A DNA stretch of 64,000 nucleotides from an uncultured Gammaproteobacteria bacterium (GCA_903837345.1 CAILUG010000023.1:111461-175460); one strand, 5' to 3'; shown: positions 16,672 through 25,299, counted from the stretch's first letter. Notes: generated from the letters alone by a model not told the origin. Made by a program: numbers and translations.

Positions 16672-19600
16672 ATGCTGAATACCCTGCTGCGCGCAATCAC
16701 CATGAATTTGCTCATTGTGCTGGCTGTGCAGGCCCAGCAATTCACTGGAGGCAGTTTCGGCCCCTGGCATGTCAATGTGATACAGGGCGGCTGGGGCGAA
16801 GAGAAGAACTTTGCCGGCTTGCCGGAGAACGCGGTAATTCCGGCGAATTCCGCTTTTACACTGGCAGCATGGGTACAGCCGAATGCCGATATTGGCGGCC
16901 AGCAGCTGATAGCAGGCTTGGGACAGGTATTGGTGGGTGTGCCGGGATTCGGGCCTGGCGGACCGCGGCAGGCTGCCAAAGGTCCCGGGGTGTTCATCGG
17001 CTTGCTTGAAGGCAAGTTGGCGTTCTGGAGCGGTGCTGACAGCCGTGTTGTCAGCGCAGCGTCACTTGATCGCAACTGGCACCAGGTGGCTGTCAGCTAC
17101 GATGGCAAAGTCATCAGACTCTATCTGGATGGCAAGGCACAGGCGAACAGGGCGATGCAGCTGCCTGAACTGCGGGCTTTGCTGCAAATCGCTCCCCGCA
17201 ACGCCTTTGCCGCCAATGAAGCACGCTTCGGCGGCAAAGTGGCGAATTTGCTGGTGTGGGGTCGGGCACTTTCTCAGCAGGAATTGGTAAACACCGCCGC
17301 CGCCAAACCCGATTTTTCCTCGCTCAATTTTGATGAGGCCAGCCCGGTCTGGAGCGTGCAAACCCGGCAGATGGTGGGGCAGGCAGCTCCGCAAGATGCG
17401 TGGACTTTGCCAAAAACCCGCGCACCATTCTCCACTCCCTCGAAGAAACCCTTGCTGCAAACGCCTGCATTGCAGGCCATGACCAACAACCGTTGGCAGT
17501 TGAATGGATGGCAACTGCAGGCAGCACCCATGGTTGCTGCTGATGCCAGCCGTATTTCGCAACCCGGCTTTGATACCGGCAGCTGGTATGGCGCTACAGT
17601 CCCCGGCACAGTGCTGACCACTCTGGTGGATCGCGGCGTTTATCCTGATCCTGACTTCGGCCTCAACAACATGGCCATTCCGGAAAGTTTGAACAAGCAG
17701 CAATGGTGGTATCGCACTGAATTTGAATTGCCGCTGGCATTGGCAAACCAGCAGCTGCTGCTCAATTTCAACGGCATCAATTACGCGGCAGAAATCTGGG
17801 TGAATGGTGCGCGGGTTGGCAATATCAAAGGCGCCTTCGTGCGTGGCCAGTTTGCTGTCTCTGCGTTATTGAAGCCAGGTGAGCGCAATGCGATAGCAGT
17901 GAAAATTGCCCCGCCACCGCATCCCGGCATTCCGCATGAGCAGTCGATGACGGCGGGTGCCGGCAACAATGGCGGCATGCTTGCACTCGACGGTCCCACC
18001 TTCATCGCAAGTGAAGGTTGGGACTGGATTCCGGCGGTGCGTGACCGCAATAGCGGTTTGTGGCAGAACGTAGAGCTGGTTGCAACTGAAACAATTTCAC
18101 TGGGCGATGTGCAGGTTGTGACTGCGCTCCCGAACCACGATGGCTCGATTGCAGAGATTGAAATCACGGTACCGCTGGTCAATCACGACAAGGGCAATCG
18201 TCAGTTCACTCTCTTTGCCGAATTCGATGCGGTCAGAGTAGAGAAGGCAGTAAATGCAGCGCCTGGGTCGAGTGCCGTGGTCCTGAATTCTGCTGATTTG
18301 CCGGCACTGCGGATCCAGCATCCAAAACTGTGGTGGCCCAACGGTTATGGTGAGCCAGCGCTGCATACACTGACTGTCACTGCTCGCGAAGACCAACAGG
18401 TTTCCGCTGTTGCAACAACGCGCTTTGGCATCCGCGAAATTACCTATGAACTTTCGTTGCTGGATGGCGAAGGTCGGCTGCAGCGTGTGGAGGCAGACTT
18501 CACCAGGGCGCGCGCACTGGGCCAGCAACTGATCAATGTCAGCGAATCCGGTCTGCGCAAATTGACGCCTGGTTTCGGGTTGTGGGCACCTTCATTTTTT
18601 CCCGGCATGGAGCAATCACCTGCAGTAACACCGGTCAGTGACCTGCGCATCAACCATAGCCTGGTTTTGAAAGTGAACGGTGTGCGCATCGCCGCGCGTG
18701 GTGGCAATTGGGGCATGGATGACTGGCGCAAGCGCGTTGGCAAACAGGGGCTGGAGCCGTATTTCAGGCTGCATCGGGATGCCCACCTCAACACGATCCG
18801 CAACTGGATGGGGCAGAGCACTGAAGAAGCGTTTTACCAGCTGGCGGATGAATACGGCATGCTGGTGATCAACGATTTCTGGGCTTCCACCCAGAACTTC
18901 CAGCTGGAACCGCTTGATCAACAATTGTTTCTGGCCAATGTTGCCGATGTCATCAAGCGTTTCCGCAATCATGCCTCGATTGCACTGTGGATAGGGCGCA
19001 ACGAGGGTGTGCCGCAACCGGGGCTGAATGATGGCATCATGCAGCTGGTGCATGAGCTGGATGGCACGCGTTATTACTTGCCTTCGTCGCTGGTGATCAA
19101 TCTGGCGCTGGGCGGGCCGTATACACACCAGCAAGACAGTTTTTATTACAACTTCTGGGGTGATGGCTTCTCGATGGAAGTGGGTGTGCCCTCATTCCCG
19201 ACCCTGGAAGCCTTCAAAGCAACAGTGCCGGCACAGGATTGGTGGCCAATGAATGACACTTGGGCTTATCACGACTGGCTGCAGGATGGTAATGGCAGTA
19301 CCAGGAGTTTTACAGATGCCATTGCCAGACGATTTGGTGAACCGGATAACCTGGAAGATTTTGAACGCAAGGCGCAGTTGCTGAACTACGAAGCCTATCG
19401 GGCGATTTTTGAAGGATTCAACGCCGGCCTGTGGGAGAAAAACAGCGGGCGAATTTTGTGGATGTCACAACCGGCCTGGCCCAGCAGCATGTGGCAGATG
19501 CTCAGTCATGATTACGATACGCATGCGTCTTTCTATGGTGTGCAGCATGCGGCAGAGCCTGTGCATGTGCAGCTCAACGCCTCCGACAATCACCTTGCTG

Positions 19601-20346
19601 TAATCAATAACACGCTGGAAAAAATCAGCAAGGCCAAATTGCAGGCTGATATCTATGCACTGGACGGGAGGCGCCTGGGAGCGCTCGGCATCAATCTTGA
19701 TGCTGCCGCCAATGCTGTGACGAACGTGGGTGTACTTGATGACTTGCTGGGCACTGCCCTGCAAGCAGAGCGGGCGGTGCTGGTGAAGCTGATTCTGACT
19801 GCAAGCGAAGGAACCGTGTTGTCGGAAAATCACTATTGGCAGACCTTGACTGAAGCGGACGGCAAGCGTTTCAGCCAAATGCCTGCACAAGCCCTCGTAG
19901 CGTCAGTATCTGTCTCCAGCGCTGTTGCTGACAATGGAAGCAGTGAGGGGGTGGCAGACCTGCAGTTGCACAATCCCGGCAAAGTGCCGGTACTGGCCAC
20001 CAAGCTCACCTTGTTGAATGCCGGCGGTGAACGATTGTTGCCGGCCTATTATTCCGATAATTATCTGCTGCTGCTGCCCGGTGAAACACGCAGGGTCACG
20101 ATCCGCTATCCGGAACAGCAGTCCATCAAGGTAGGGATCAGTGGCTGGAATGCATTACCCCAAGTGGTTGAGGCAGGCAGACGTCATGCGGGTAACGTTG
20201 CTGAAGCCGTATCGGAAGCACTTATGGACAAGGTAATCGCCGAGCGGGAAGCAGATCTGGTCGAAAAGGAATCCCAGGGAGCACTGGCTGCATTGGCAGA
20301 ATGGCGGGCGCGCATTCCGGTGCACCGCGACAAGGGCCTGCCGTGA
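16672..20346 (+). CDS. LamG + glycoside hydrolase family 2 enzyme (exo-beta-glucosaminidase/mannosidase-like)
   Basis: 1224 residues from ATG 16672. An N-terminal signal peptide precedes a LamG/concanavalin-like domain (about 45-215, with WHQVAVSYDGKVIRLYLDG). A GH2 sugar-binding domain follows (about 285-470, NFNGINYAAEIWVNG), then Ig-like domains and a TIM barrel (about 670-950). Glu778 in IGRNEG fits the general acid/base and Glu836 in SMEVG the nucleophile, as in the exo-beta-D-glucosaminidase branch of GH2. The substrate is uncertain: chitosan, mannosides or another beta-linked sugar. In this window only the LamG-GH2 gene points clearly to polysaccharide hydrolysis. The weak ribosome binding site leaves the start slightly uncertain; ATG 16702 is an alternative. 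Confidence 0.85.
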   Translation: MLNTLLRAITMNLLIVLAVQAQQFTGGSFGPWHVNVIQGGWGEEKNFAGLPENAVIPANSAFTLAAWVQPNADIGGQQLIAGLGQVLVGVPGFGPGGPRQAAKGPGVFIGLLEGKLAFWSGADSRVVSAASLDRNWHQVAVSYDGKVIRLYLDGKAQANRAMQLPELRALLQIAPRNAFAANEARFGGKVANLLVWGRALSQQELVNTAAAKPDFSSLNFDEASPVWSVQTRQMVGQAAPQDAWTLPKTRAPFSTPSKKPLLQTPALQAMTNNRWQLNGWQLQAAPMVAADASRISQPGFDTGSWYGATVPGTVLTTLVDRGVYPDPDFGLNNMAIPESLNKQQWWYRTEFELPLALANQQLLLNFNGINYAAEIWVNGARVGNIKGAFVRGQFAVSALLKPGERNAIAVKIAPPPHPGIPHEQSMTAGAGNNGGMLALDGPTFIASEGWDWIPAVRDRNSGLWQNVELVATETISLGDVQVVTALPNHDGSIAEIEITVPLVNHDKGNRQFTLFAEFDAVRVEKAVNAAPGSSAVVLNSADLPALRIQHPKLWWPNGYGEPALHTLTVTAREDQQVSAVATTRFGIREITYELSLLDGEGRLQRVEADFTRARALGQQLINVSESGLRKLTPGFGLWAPSFFPGMEQSPAVTPVSDLRINHSLVLKVNGVRIAARGGNWGMDDWRKRVGKQGLEPYFRLHRDAHLNTIRNWMGQSTEEAFYQLADEYGMLVINDFWASTQNFQLEPLDQQLFLANVADVIKRFRNHASIALWIGRNEGVPQPGLNDGIMQLVHELDGTRYYLPSSLVINLALGGPYTHQQDSFYYNFWGDGFSMEVGVPSFPTLEAFKATVPAQDWWPMNDTWAYHDWLQDGNGSTRSFTDAIARRFGEPDNLEDFERKAQLLNYEAYRAIFEGFNAGLWEKNSGRILWMSQPAWPSSMWQMLSHDYDTHASFYGVQHAAEPVHVQLNASDNHLAVINNTLEKISKAKLQADIYALDGRRLGALGINLDAAANAVTNVGVLDDLLGTALQAERAVLVKLILTASEGTVLSENHYWQTLTEADGKRFSQMPAQALVASVSVSSAVADNGSSEGVADLQLHNPGKVPVLATKLTLLNAGGERLLPAYYSDNYLLLLPGETRRVTIRYPEQQSIKVGISGWNALPQVVEAGRRHAGNVAEAVSEALMDKVIAEREADLVEKESQGALAALAEWRARIPVHRDKGLP

Positions 20347-20366
20347 AAATCCGGAAGAGTGCAGGA

Positions 20367-20930
20367 CTAGCCTGCGCCCGGCGCAGGCACGGTCAGCAGC
20401 CGCAATTGTGGCGAAACCTGTAATTCCACCGGTGTTTCTGCCTGCAGCGTATACAAGGTGATGCCGTCGATCAGCTCGCGCAACACCACCTTGCCATCTA
20501 TCAGGTCGAGCACGGCAATATCCGTGTAGATCGTTGTCACGCAGCGCTGTCCGGTCAGCGGCAGTGTGCAGGTCGGTACTATCTTGCAGCTGCCGTCCCT
20601 GGAGAAATACTCCATCATCACGAACACATTTTTCGCACCCACGGCCAGATCCATCGCGCCACCGACAGCCGGTGCCTTGCGACCCTGGGGGAGATCCCGG
20701 TTGGCGAGATCACCATTTCCGGCCACCTGGCAAGCGCCCAGTACGCTGAAGTCGATGTGGCCACCGCGTACCATTGCAAATGAATCGCTGTGAAAGATTA
20801 CTTCACGACCATCCGGCACATGATCCGCAACCATGAGCGGCATGCCGGAATCCAGATAGACGTAAGCACCCTCAGGAATGTCTTGTGCCACACGCCACGC
20901 GATTTGCTGGCGGCTGAGTTGCTGGCTCAC
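20367..20930 (-). CDS. CoA-transferase beta subunit with internal deletion (ScoB/PcaJ-like)
   Basis: 187 residues; intact homologues have about 210-220. The two ends align well with 3-oxoacid/3-oxoadipate CoA-transferase beta subunits (RQQIAWRVAQDIPEGAYV; SFAMVRGGHIDFSVLGACQV; GGAMDLAVGAKNVFVMMEY; CTLPLTGQRCVT). The text runs REVIFHS directly into DSFAMVRGG. Normally about 35 residues lie between these, starting with the ENG motif that holds the catalytic glutamate that forms the enzyme-CoA thioester. The deletion is in frame. The start is GTG, overlapping the TGA of an upstream alpha-subunit remnant. The protein is probably inactive as a CoA transferase, unless it has another role. Confidence 0.8.
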   Translation of the reverse strand: MSQQLSRQQIAWRVAQDIPEGAYVYLDSGMPLMVADHVPDGREVIFHSDSFAMVRGGHIDFSVLGACQVAGNGDLANRDLPQGRKAPAVGGAMDLAVGAKNVFVMMEYFSRDGSCKIVPTCTLPLTGQRCVTTIYTDIAVLDLIDGKVVLRELIDGITLYTLQAETPVELQVSPQLRLLTVPAPGAG

Positions 20931-21046
20931 CGAATCATCTCAAGCTGCATGGTGCCGCTTTGCAGCAAGTCTTCGATCATTGAGGAGCCTTCCTTGCGGG
21001 AGCAGGAATAAACGAGTTTGCCGATCCTGCCATTGTGTAGCGGACC
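20927..21046 (-). pseudogene. Remnant of CoA-transferase alpha subunit
   Basis: A 39-codon stretch between two stops reads NGRIGKLVYS, then a hydrophilic turn, then LLQSGTMQLEMI. This matches the middle of PcaI/ScoA alpha subunits (the SVRKIVCSFPR ... YRAGKLELELVPQG region). The frame has no start: a TGA lies directly upstream, and the sequence after LEMI jumps to Arg-stop. The final TGA overlaps the GTG of the beta gene (GTGA), the normal arrangement of an intact alpha-beta pair, so the real 3' end seems preserved while internal and 5' parts are lost. Confidence 0.65.
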
Positions 21047-21149
21047 TCAGCAAGTCAAATCCGCCTGGCAGCCTGAGCCCAGGCTCTGGCATATAATGTT
21101 CAAGCCCGGTTTGTTGTTTCACGCTCCGTAAAAACAAATAGGAATATGT

Positions 21150-21557
21150 GTGACAGAGATTTCTGCATTTGAGGGGCCGGGTCCGGTACAGCTGTACCAG
21201 CAGGCCCTGACCCAGGGCAAATTCATCATTCAACAATGCCGGAGTTGCGGCAAACATGTGTTCTATCCGCGAGTATTGTGCCCGCATTGCGGTTCCATTG
21301 AGCTCAGGTGGGTCGAACCGACCGGGCGTGGTGTCGTGTATTCCACCTCGGTTGTGCGGCAAAAACCCGAGAAAGGTGGCGACTATAATGTCGCCTTGAT
21401 CGAGCTGGATGAAGGCCCGCGCATGTTGAGCCGGGTGATGGATCTCGATCCTGACAAGGTGAAGATTGGCATGAAGGTCAGCGCGCACATCGGTTTGCTC
21501 GATGGCCAGCATGCTGTGGTTTTCTATAACAAGGAGCAGGGGAGCAAGGAATGGTGA
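21150..21557 (+). CDS. Zn-ribbon/OB-fold protein (DUF35 family)
   Basis: 135 residues, GTG start with AGGAA 6-10 nt upstream. A rubredoxin-like zinc ribbon is formed by CRSCG (about 31-35) and CPHCG (about 47-51), followed by an OB-fold (VYSTSVVRQKPEKGGDYNVALIELDEG). DUF35 proteins pair with SCP-x-type thiolases and act as acyl-CoA-binding partners, for example in steroid side-chain degradation and 3-ketoacyl-CoA aldol chemistry. The thiolase gene follows with a 7-bp overlap. I infer a two-protein complex acting on an unidentified acyl-CoA. Confidence 0.9.
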   Translation: MTEISAFEGPGPVQLYQQALTQGKFIIQQCRSCGKHVFYPRVLCPHCGSIELRWVEPTGRGVVYSTSVVRQKPEKGGDYNVALIELDEGPRMLSRVMDLDPDKVKIGMKVSAHIGLLDGQHAVVFYNKEQGSKEW

Positions 21558-22714
21558 AGATGCTCAAAGGCTGGCAATCGCTGCGTGGCGCAGCCGCCGT
21601 TGTGGGTGTGGGTCTCAGCCGTTTTGGCGATCTCGGTGGACGCTCTCATATGGAAATCATGGGAGAAGCGGTATATCACGCGCTCGCCGAAACCGGGCTG
21701 ACTGTCCACGATGTCGATGGCATTTTCGCGTCCAATTTCGTTGATCAGCTGACGCCACTGGTGGTGGCCGAATATTTCGGCATCAATCCTGATTTCATGG
21801 ATGGTTCCAATATCGGCGGCTCGGCGTTCGTGAATTCGTTGCTGTCGGCCTCGCTGGCGCTCAAGCATGGTCTCTGCAATGTAGCGTTGATCTGCTATGG
21901 CAGCAACAATCGCAGTAACGGCATTGTTGCGCCTGCACATGCGAAAACCATTGAAAGTGTCTACAAGCCGCGTTATCCGATCCAGGCCTATGCCCTGGCG
22001 GCGATGCGACACATGTACCAGTACGGCACCACACCTGAACAACTGGCTGAAGTGGCAGTCTCCGCCCGCAAGTGGGCACAGCTGAACCCGGCGGCCGAGA
22101 TGCGCGATCCGCTCAGCATTGCTGATGTATTGGGTGCCCGCCGCATCGTGGATCCGTTTGGAGTGCGCGATTGCTGTCTGGTCAGTGATGGCGGCGCAGC
22201 GATGATCATGGTGCGCGCTGACCGGGCCACGGATTTTCCGAAAGCGCCGGTCTACATGCTCGGTGCCAGTTCGCGCACCACCCACAACATCATTTCCGCG
22301 ATGCCGGATCTGACAGTGACAGCAGCAGCCCAAAGCGGCCCCGAAGCCTTCGCGATGGCCGGGGTGAAACCGTCTGATATTGATGTGGTGGAGCTTTATG
22401 ATGCATTCACCATCAACACTATCCTGTTTCTGGAAGACATGGGTTTCTGCAAGAAGGGAGAGGGCGGGGCTTTCGTTGCGGATGGCAATATTGCCCCCGG
22501 TGGTTCATTGCCAGTAAACACCAACGGCGGCGGTCTCAGTTGTGTGCATCCGGGCATGTATGGCATGTTCCTGATGATTGAGGCGGTACAGCAGTTGCGA
22601 GGCGAGTGCGGCGCGCGCCAGATCAAAGGCGCTGAGCTGGCTGCGTGCAACGGCAATGGTGGCTATCTTTCCAGCCAGGTCTCAGCGGTTTTTGGTACGG
22701 CTGCTACCCTCTGA
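21551..22714 (+). CDS. SCP-x-type thiolase family protein
   Basis: 387 residues, overlapping the DUF35 gene by 7 bp. It carries the thiolase N-terminal fold (AAVVGVGLSRFGD, then the acyl-binding region DGSNIGGSAFVNSL) and the C-terminal loop GGSLPVNTNGGGLS with HPGMYGMF. In classical thiolases the nucleophilic cysteine sits in the first block; here the corresponding segment shows serine and alanine, not an obvious cysteine. That is common in the SCP-x/DUF35-linked group, some of which catalyse retro-aldol cleavage rather than thiolysis. It lies beside the CoA-transferase remnant, so the pair may be a survivor of a larger acyl-CoA degradation cluster. Confidence 0.85.
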   Translation: MVKMLKGWQSLRGAAAVVGVGLSRFGDLGGRSHMEIMGEAVYHALAETGLTVHDVDGIFASNFVDQLTPLVVAEYFGINPDFMDGSNIGGSAFVNSLLSASLALKHGLCNVALICYGSNNRSNGIVAPAHAKTIESVYKPRYPIQAYALAAMRHMYQYGTTPEQLAEVAVSARKWAQLNPAAEMRDPLSIADVLGARRIVDPFGVRDCCLVSDGGAAMIMVRADRATDFPKAPVYMLGASSRTTHNIISAMPDLTVTAAAQSGPEAFAMAGVKPSDIDVVELYDAFTINTILFLEDMGFCKKGEGGAFVADGNIAPGGSLPVNTNGGGLSCVHPGMYGMFLMIEAVQQLRGECGARQIKGAELAACNGNGGYLSSQVSAVFGTAATL

Positions 22715-22767
22715 CCAGGTTGCGGACCTTGCCGGGTACAGAGGTTTGCACTGGATATAACCCTTGT

Positions 22768-22781
22768 CTGATCCAGGTCAA
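22768..22781. promoter_or_regulatory. Candidate FNR/Anr box upstream of cytochrome c gene
   Basis: CTGATCCAGGTCAA matches TTGAT-N4-ATCAA at eight of ten defined bases. Its centre is about 65 bp from the start codon. A TAGTTT hexamer at 22804-22809 could be the -10 of a promoter activated from position -41.5. The flanking TTGTCTGATCCAG is shared with the box before the GH2 gene. Confidence 0.5.
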
Positions 22782-22839
22782 GGGGTCACAAGGACTACAG
22801 GATTAGTTTAGTGTCGCTTTCAGACAGGAGTTGATGTCA

Positions 22840-23307
22840 ATGAAACCGTATTTCCCCATGCTGGTACTGTCATTGCTGGGCGTGGTCGCTGTCGGTGCGT
22901 GCCGCAGCTATCCGAATTATGCCAACGATTTTCGGTTTCCGATCCAAAGTGGCGATATCGCCAGGGGTCGGGAGTCGTTCGTGGAACTGGGTTGCCCACA
23001 GTGTCATGTGGTGTCGGGAGTTGAATTGCCGGAATACAAAGGCACCCGTTTCATCAGCATGCCCTTGGGCGGCGAGCTCAAGTTTGCCAAAACCTATGCT
23101 GATTTGGTCACTTCTATCATCAATCCGAATCATGTGATCTCGGATCGGTATCTGGATATGCTGCCTGCCAGTCAGCGCAGCCGCATAAATACTTCACCGA
23201 TGTACATGAACCCCAATATGAAGGTCACGGAATTGATCGACATTGTGGCGTTTCTCAATTCCCGCTACACGCTGTTGCCAGGCTATACAGACTTTTACTA
23301 CAAGTAA
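22840..23307 (+). CDS. Cytochrome c family lipoprotein
   Basis: 155 residues. The N-terminus has a lipoprotein signal with lipobox VGAC (Cys21), so it is likely anchored in a membrane facing the periplasm. CPQCH (Cys52, Cys55, His56) is the haem c attachment motif; a methionine-rich segment (SPMYMNPNMKV) near the C-terminus could supply the second axial ligand. ATG 22840 is chosen because AGGAG (22826-22830) lies 9 nt upstream; ATG 22834 would be only 3 nt from it. It is a mono-haem electron carrier, partner unknown. A candidate FNR/Anr site precedes it. Confidence 0.85.
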   Translation: MKPYFPMLVLSLLGVVAVGACRSYPNYANDFRFPIQSGDIARGRESFVELGCPQCHVVSGVELPEYKGTRFISMPLGGELKFAKTYADLVTSIINPNHVISDRYLDMLPASQRSRINTSPMYMNPNMKVTELIDIVAFLNSRYTLLPGYTDFYYK

Positions 23308-23314
23308 GCCTGTG

Positions 23315-23338
23315 CCAGGCACCGAAAAAAGTGCCTGG
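23315..23338. terminator. Bidirectional terminator hairpin
   Basis: Perfect 8-bp arms CCAGGCAC and GTGCCTGG with an 8-nt loop (CGAAAAAA) lie between two convergent genes, cytochrome c (+) and nitroreductase (-). There is a short T-rich run on the + side (TTGCTTCTT). Position and symmetry suit termination in both directions. Confidence 0.55.
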
Positions 23339-23345
23339 TTGCTTC

Positions 23346-23948
23346 TTAAACCATACCCTTGCCCCAGGCCCCCAGGAAAAACTGCTCAGCGAGCGGCTTG
23401 CGTTTGCGTGGAGCCAGCTCCCGGCCTTTCAGTGACTCCGGCAATTTATCCTCGGGCAACTGATAACCCACAGCCATCATTGCCAGGGTTTTGAACTGTT
23501 CCGGTATTGAGAACAGTTCACGAGCCTTGTCGCCACTGAAGCCTCCCATCTGATGGGTCATCAGCCCCAGGGCAGTGGCTTGCAGGCACAAGCTCACTGC
23601 TGCTGCTCCGGTATCGTAAGGTCCAAACGGATTCGGATTGCCATTGTGTTTGAAGAGTGTATCGGTACAGACCAGTACCAGTACTGGCACGTGCAGGCAC
23701 CAGCTTTGGTTGCCGGGCATCAATGCGTCATACGCCTTTTGCCAGCCGGCAGGATCGTGTTGCTTGCTGCAGATCAGAAAACGCCACGGCTCATCACCAA
23801 AACAGGAGGGTGCCCAGCGGGCTGCTTCGGCGAGAGCTCGCAAGGCATCCAGGCTTACCGGCCGGTCGGGGTCAAAGCTGACTCCGCTATAGCGGTCAGC
23901 AATAAGCTGGTGCAAAGGAGCTGAGGTATCGATCGATTTCTTGATCAT
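23346..23948 (-). CDS. Nitroreductase family protein
   Basis: 200 residues, the usual length of small FMN-dependent nitroreductases. The start resembles the family (LIADRYSGVSFDPDRPVS), with the FMN-binding EAARWAPSCFGDEPWRF block and the later DTGAAAVSLCLQATALGLMTH segment. Such enzymes reduce nitro groups, quinones or other substrates using NAD(P)H; the natural substrate here is unknown. It faces the cytochrome gene and is transcribed away from rpoH. Confidence 0.9.
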   Translation of the reverse strand: MIKKSIDTSAPLHQLIADRYSGVSFDPDRPVSLDALRALAEAARWAPSCFGDEPWRFLICSKQHDPAGWQKAYDALMPGNQSWCLHVPVLVLVCTDTLFKHNGNPNPFGPYDTGAAAVSLCLQATALGLMTHQMGGFSGDKARELFSIPEQFKTLAMMAVGYQLPEDKLPESLKGRELAPRKRKPLAEQFFLGAWGKGMV

Positions 23949-24319
23949 GAGGGGTCTCTTGGGGGTGAAAAATAGCTAACTAATTGATTTATATTAAATT
24001 TATAACAAATCAAAGGAGTTATGCTTATTCTGGGGAGGATTTGGATTCTAGCGGGCAATTTGCCGTGGCAGCAAAGAAATTATTGAGCCGTGACAACCTT
24101 GAATTTTTGGGTGCTGCTACTATGTTCAATGAAGGTCATTGCTGAAAGTCAGCTGAACAACATACTCAATACGGGTGCAACTTTACAGGCTTGACCCCTG
24201 TCAAACAGGGGAAGCATGTTGGCGGCCACAATGGTGAAAGTGGTACCATTGCTGCCCCTTCGGAGACCTGCGGGTCACGAGAGCAGGGTCGTACGGCAAG
24301 CCGTACCAAGGAGTTAATT
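23949..24319. other. Divergent intergenic region before rpoH
   Basis: 371 bp without a convincing gene. An AT-rich tract (about 23971-24012) probably carries the nitroreductase promoter. Farther right, TTGAAT (24099-24104) and TATGTT (24121-24126), spaced 16 nt, could be a weak promoter for rpoH. A 7-bp stem with a 3-nt loop (CCCCTGT/ACAGGGG, 24195-24211) and a second hairpin next to the ribosome binding site (24291-24306) suggest a structured leader of about 100-190 nt. Confidence 0.5.
24291..24306 (+). promoter_or_regulatory. Hairpin next to rpoH ribosome binding site
   Basis: GTACGG (24291-24296) and CCGTAC (24301-24306) flank CAAG, giving a 6-bp stem. It ends two bases before the AAGGAG ribosome binding site (24308-24313). 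rpoH translation is temperature-controlled by mRNA structure in E. coli; here the stem sits beside rather than over the ribosome site, so any thermosensor role is only suggested by position. Confidence 0.4.
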
Positions 24320-25249
24320 ATGAAAGATTATATTGAAGACGACCTGGAACTCCTTGAAGGAGTCCAGGAAGACGAAGAAGTCACCGTTAAGGCCACCGGT
24401 AAAGAATTGCAGGTGCCTGATTCGATGGTGCCCGGACACGATCTGGGCGCTTATGTTACGGCTGTCAATCGCATAGCCATTCTCATCGCTGATGAAGAGC
24501 GCGAACTGGCCAAACAATATTTCTATCAGCAGGACTTGGATGCTGCGCGCAAGTTAGTACTTGCTCACCTACGGTTCGTTGTCCATGTTGCCCGCACCTA
24601 CAGTGGTTATGGCCTCAGCGAAGCTGACCTGATCCAGGAAGGTAACGTTGGTCTGATGAAGGCCGTTAAACGCTTCAATCCGGAAGTGGGAGTGCGGCTG
24701 GTATCGTTTGCCGTGCACTGGATCAAAGCTGAAATCCATGAATTCATTCTGCGCAACTGGCGCATTGTAAAAGTGGCCACCACCAAGGCCCAGCGCAAAC
24801 TGTTCTTCAATCTGCGCAGTTCCAAAAAACGTCTGGGCTGGTTGAGCCAGAACGAAGTGGAAGCAATGGCCAAAGATCTTGGTGTAGATGCAGCAACCGT
24901 AGTCCAGATGGAAGGTCGCATGGGCGCTTACGATGCGTCATTTGATGGCGCTGCCGATGCTGATGATGAAGAGGCTGGCCAATCTCCTGCGTTTTATCTG
25001 GAAGACAGCCGTTACGATCCGGCCAATAGTGTGGAAAGTGATGACTGGGAAAAAACCAGCACCGATGGCTTGTATGTGGCGATGAATTCACTGGATGAGC
25101 GCAGTCGTGACATCCTGACCCAGCGCTGGCTCAGTGACAGCAAGTCAACGCTGCACGATCTGGCAGCCAAGTACAATGTGTCGGCCGAACGCATCCGTCA
25201 GCTGGAAAAGAATGCGATGGATAAAGTGAAAGCGCTGATGGAGGCGTGA
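24320..25249 (+). CDS. rpoH: RNA polymerase sigma-32 factor
   Basis: 309 residues. Region 2 ([21 protein letters not shown], then [17 protein letters not shown]) is followed by the RpoH box QRKLFFNLR, which is specific to heat-shock sigma factors. Region 4 at the C-terminus has [19 protein letters not shown]. The ATG follows AAGGAG by 6 nt; the frame is open for another 43 codons upstream but that part lacks homology. An acidic stretch ([12 protein letters not shown]) lies between regions 3 and 4. The usual ftsYEX genes are not upstream. It directs transcription of chaperone and protease genes. Confidence 0.95.
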   Translation: MKDYIEDDLELLEGVQEDEEVTVKATGKELQVPDSMVPGHDLGAYVTAVNRIAILIADEERELAKQYFYQQDLDAARKLVLAHLRFVVHVARTYSGYGLSEADLIQEGNVGLMKAVKRFNPEVGVRLVSFAVHWIKAEIHEFILRNWRIVKVATTKAQRKLFFNLRSSKKRLGWLSQNEVEAMAKDLGVDAATVVQMEGRMGAYDASFDGAADADDEEAGQSPAFYLEDSRYDPANSVESDDWEKTSTDGLYVAMNSLDERSRDILTQRWLSDSKSTLHDLAAKYNVSAERIRQLEKNAMDKVKALMEA

Positions 25250-25270
25250 GCTTGTCCCTCGAATGAAATC

Positions 25271-25299
25271 AAAAGCCGTCCTTGTGACGGCTTTTTTTT
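25271..25299 (+). terminator. Rho-independent terminator of rpoH
   Basis: A 10-bp stem AAAAGCCGTC/GACGGCTTTT with loop CTTGT is followed directly by a run of T (eight T in 25292-25299). It lies 21 nt after the rpoH stop. Confidence 0.9.

Noticed and set aside
20370..20388. GC-rich hairpin GCCTGCGC/GCGCAGGC at the end of the CoA-transferase gene
   Set aside because: It is mostly coding sequence for the last residues and lacks a U-run; cannot be separated from codon bias.
24191..24319. N-terminal extension of RpoH by 43 codons
   Set aside because: No similarity to sigma factors and the AAGGAG site points to the ATG at 24320.
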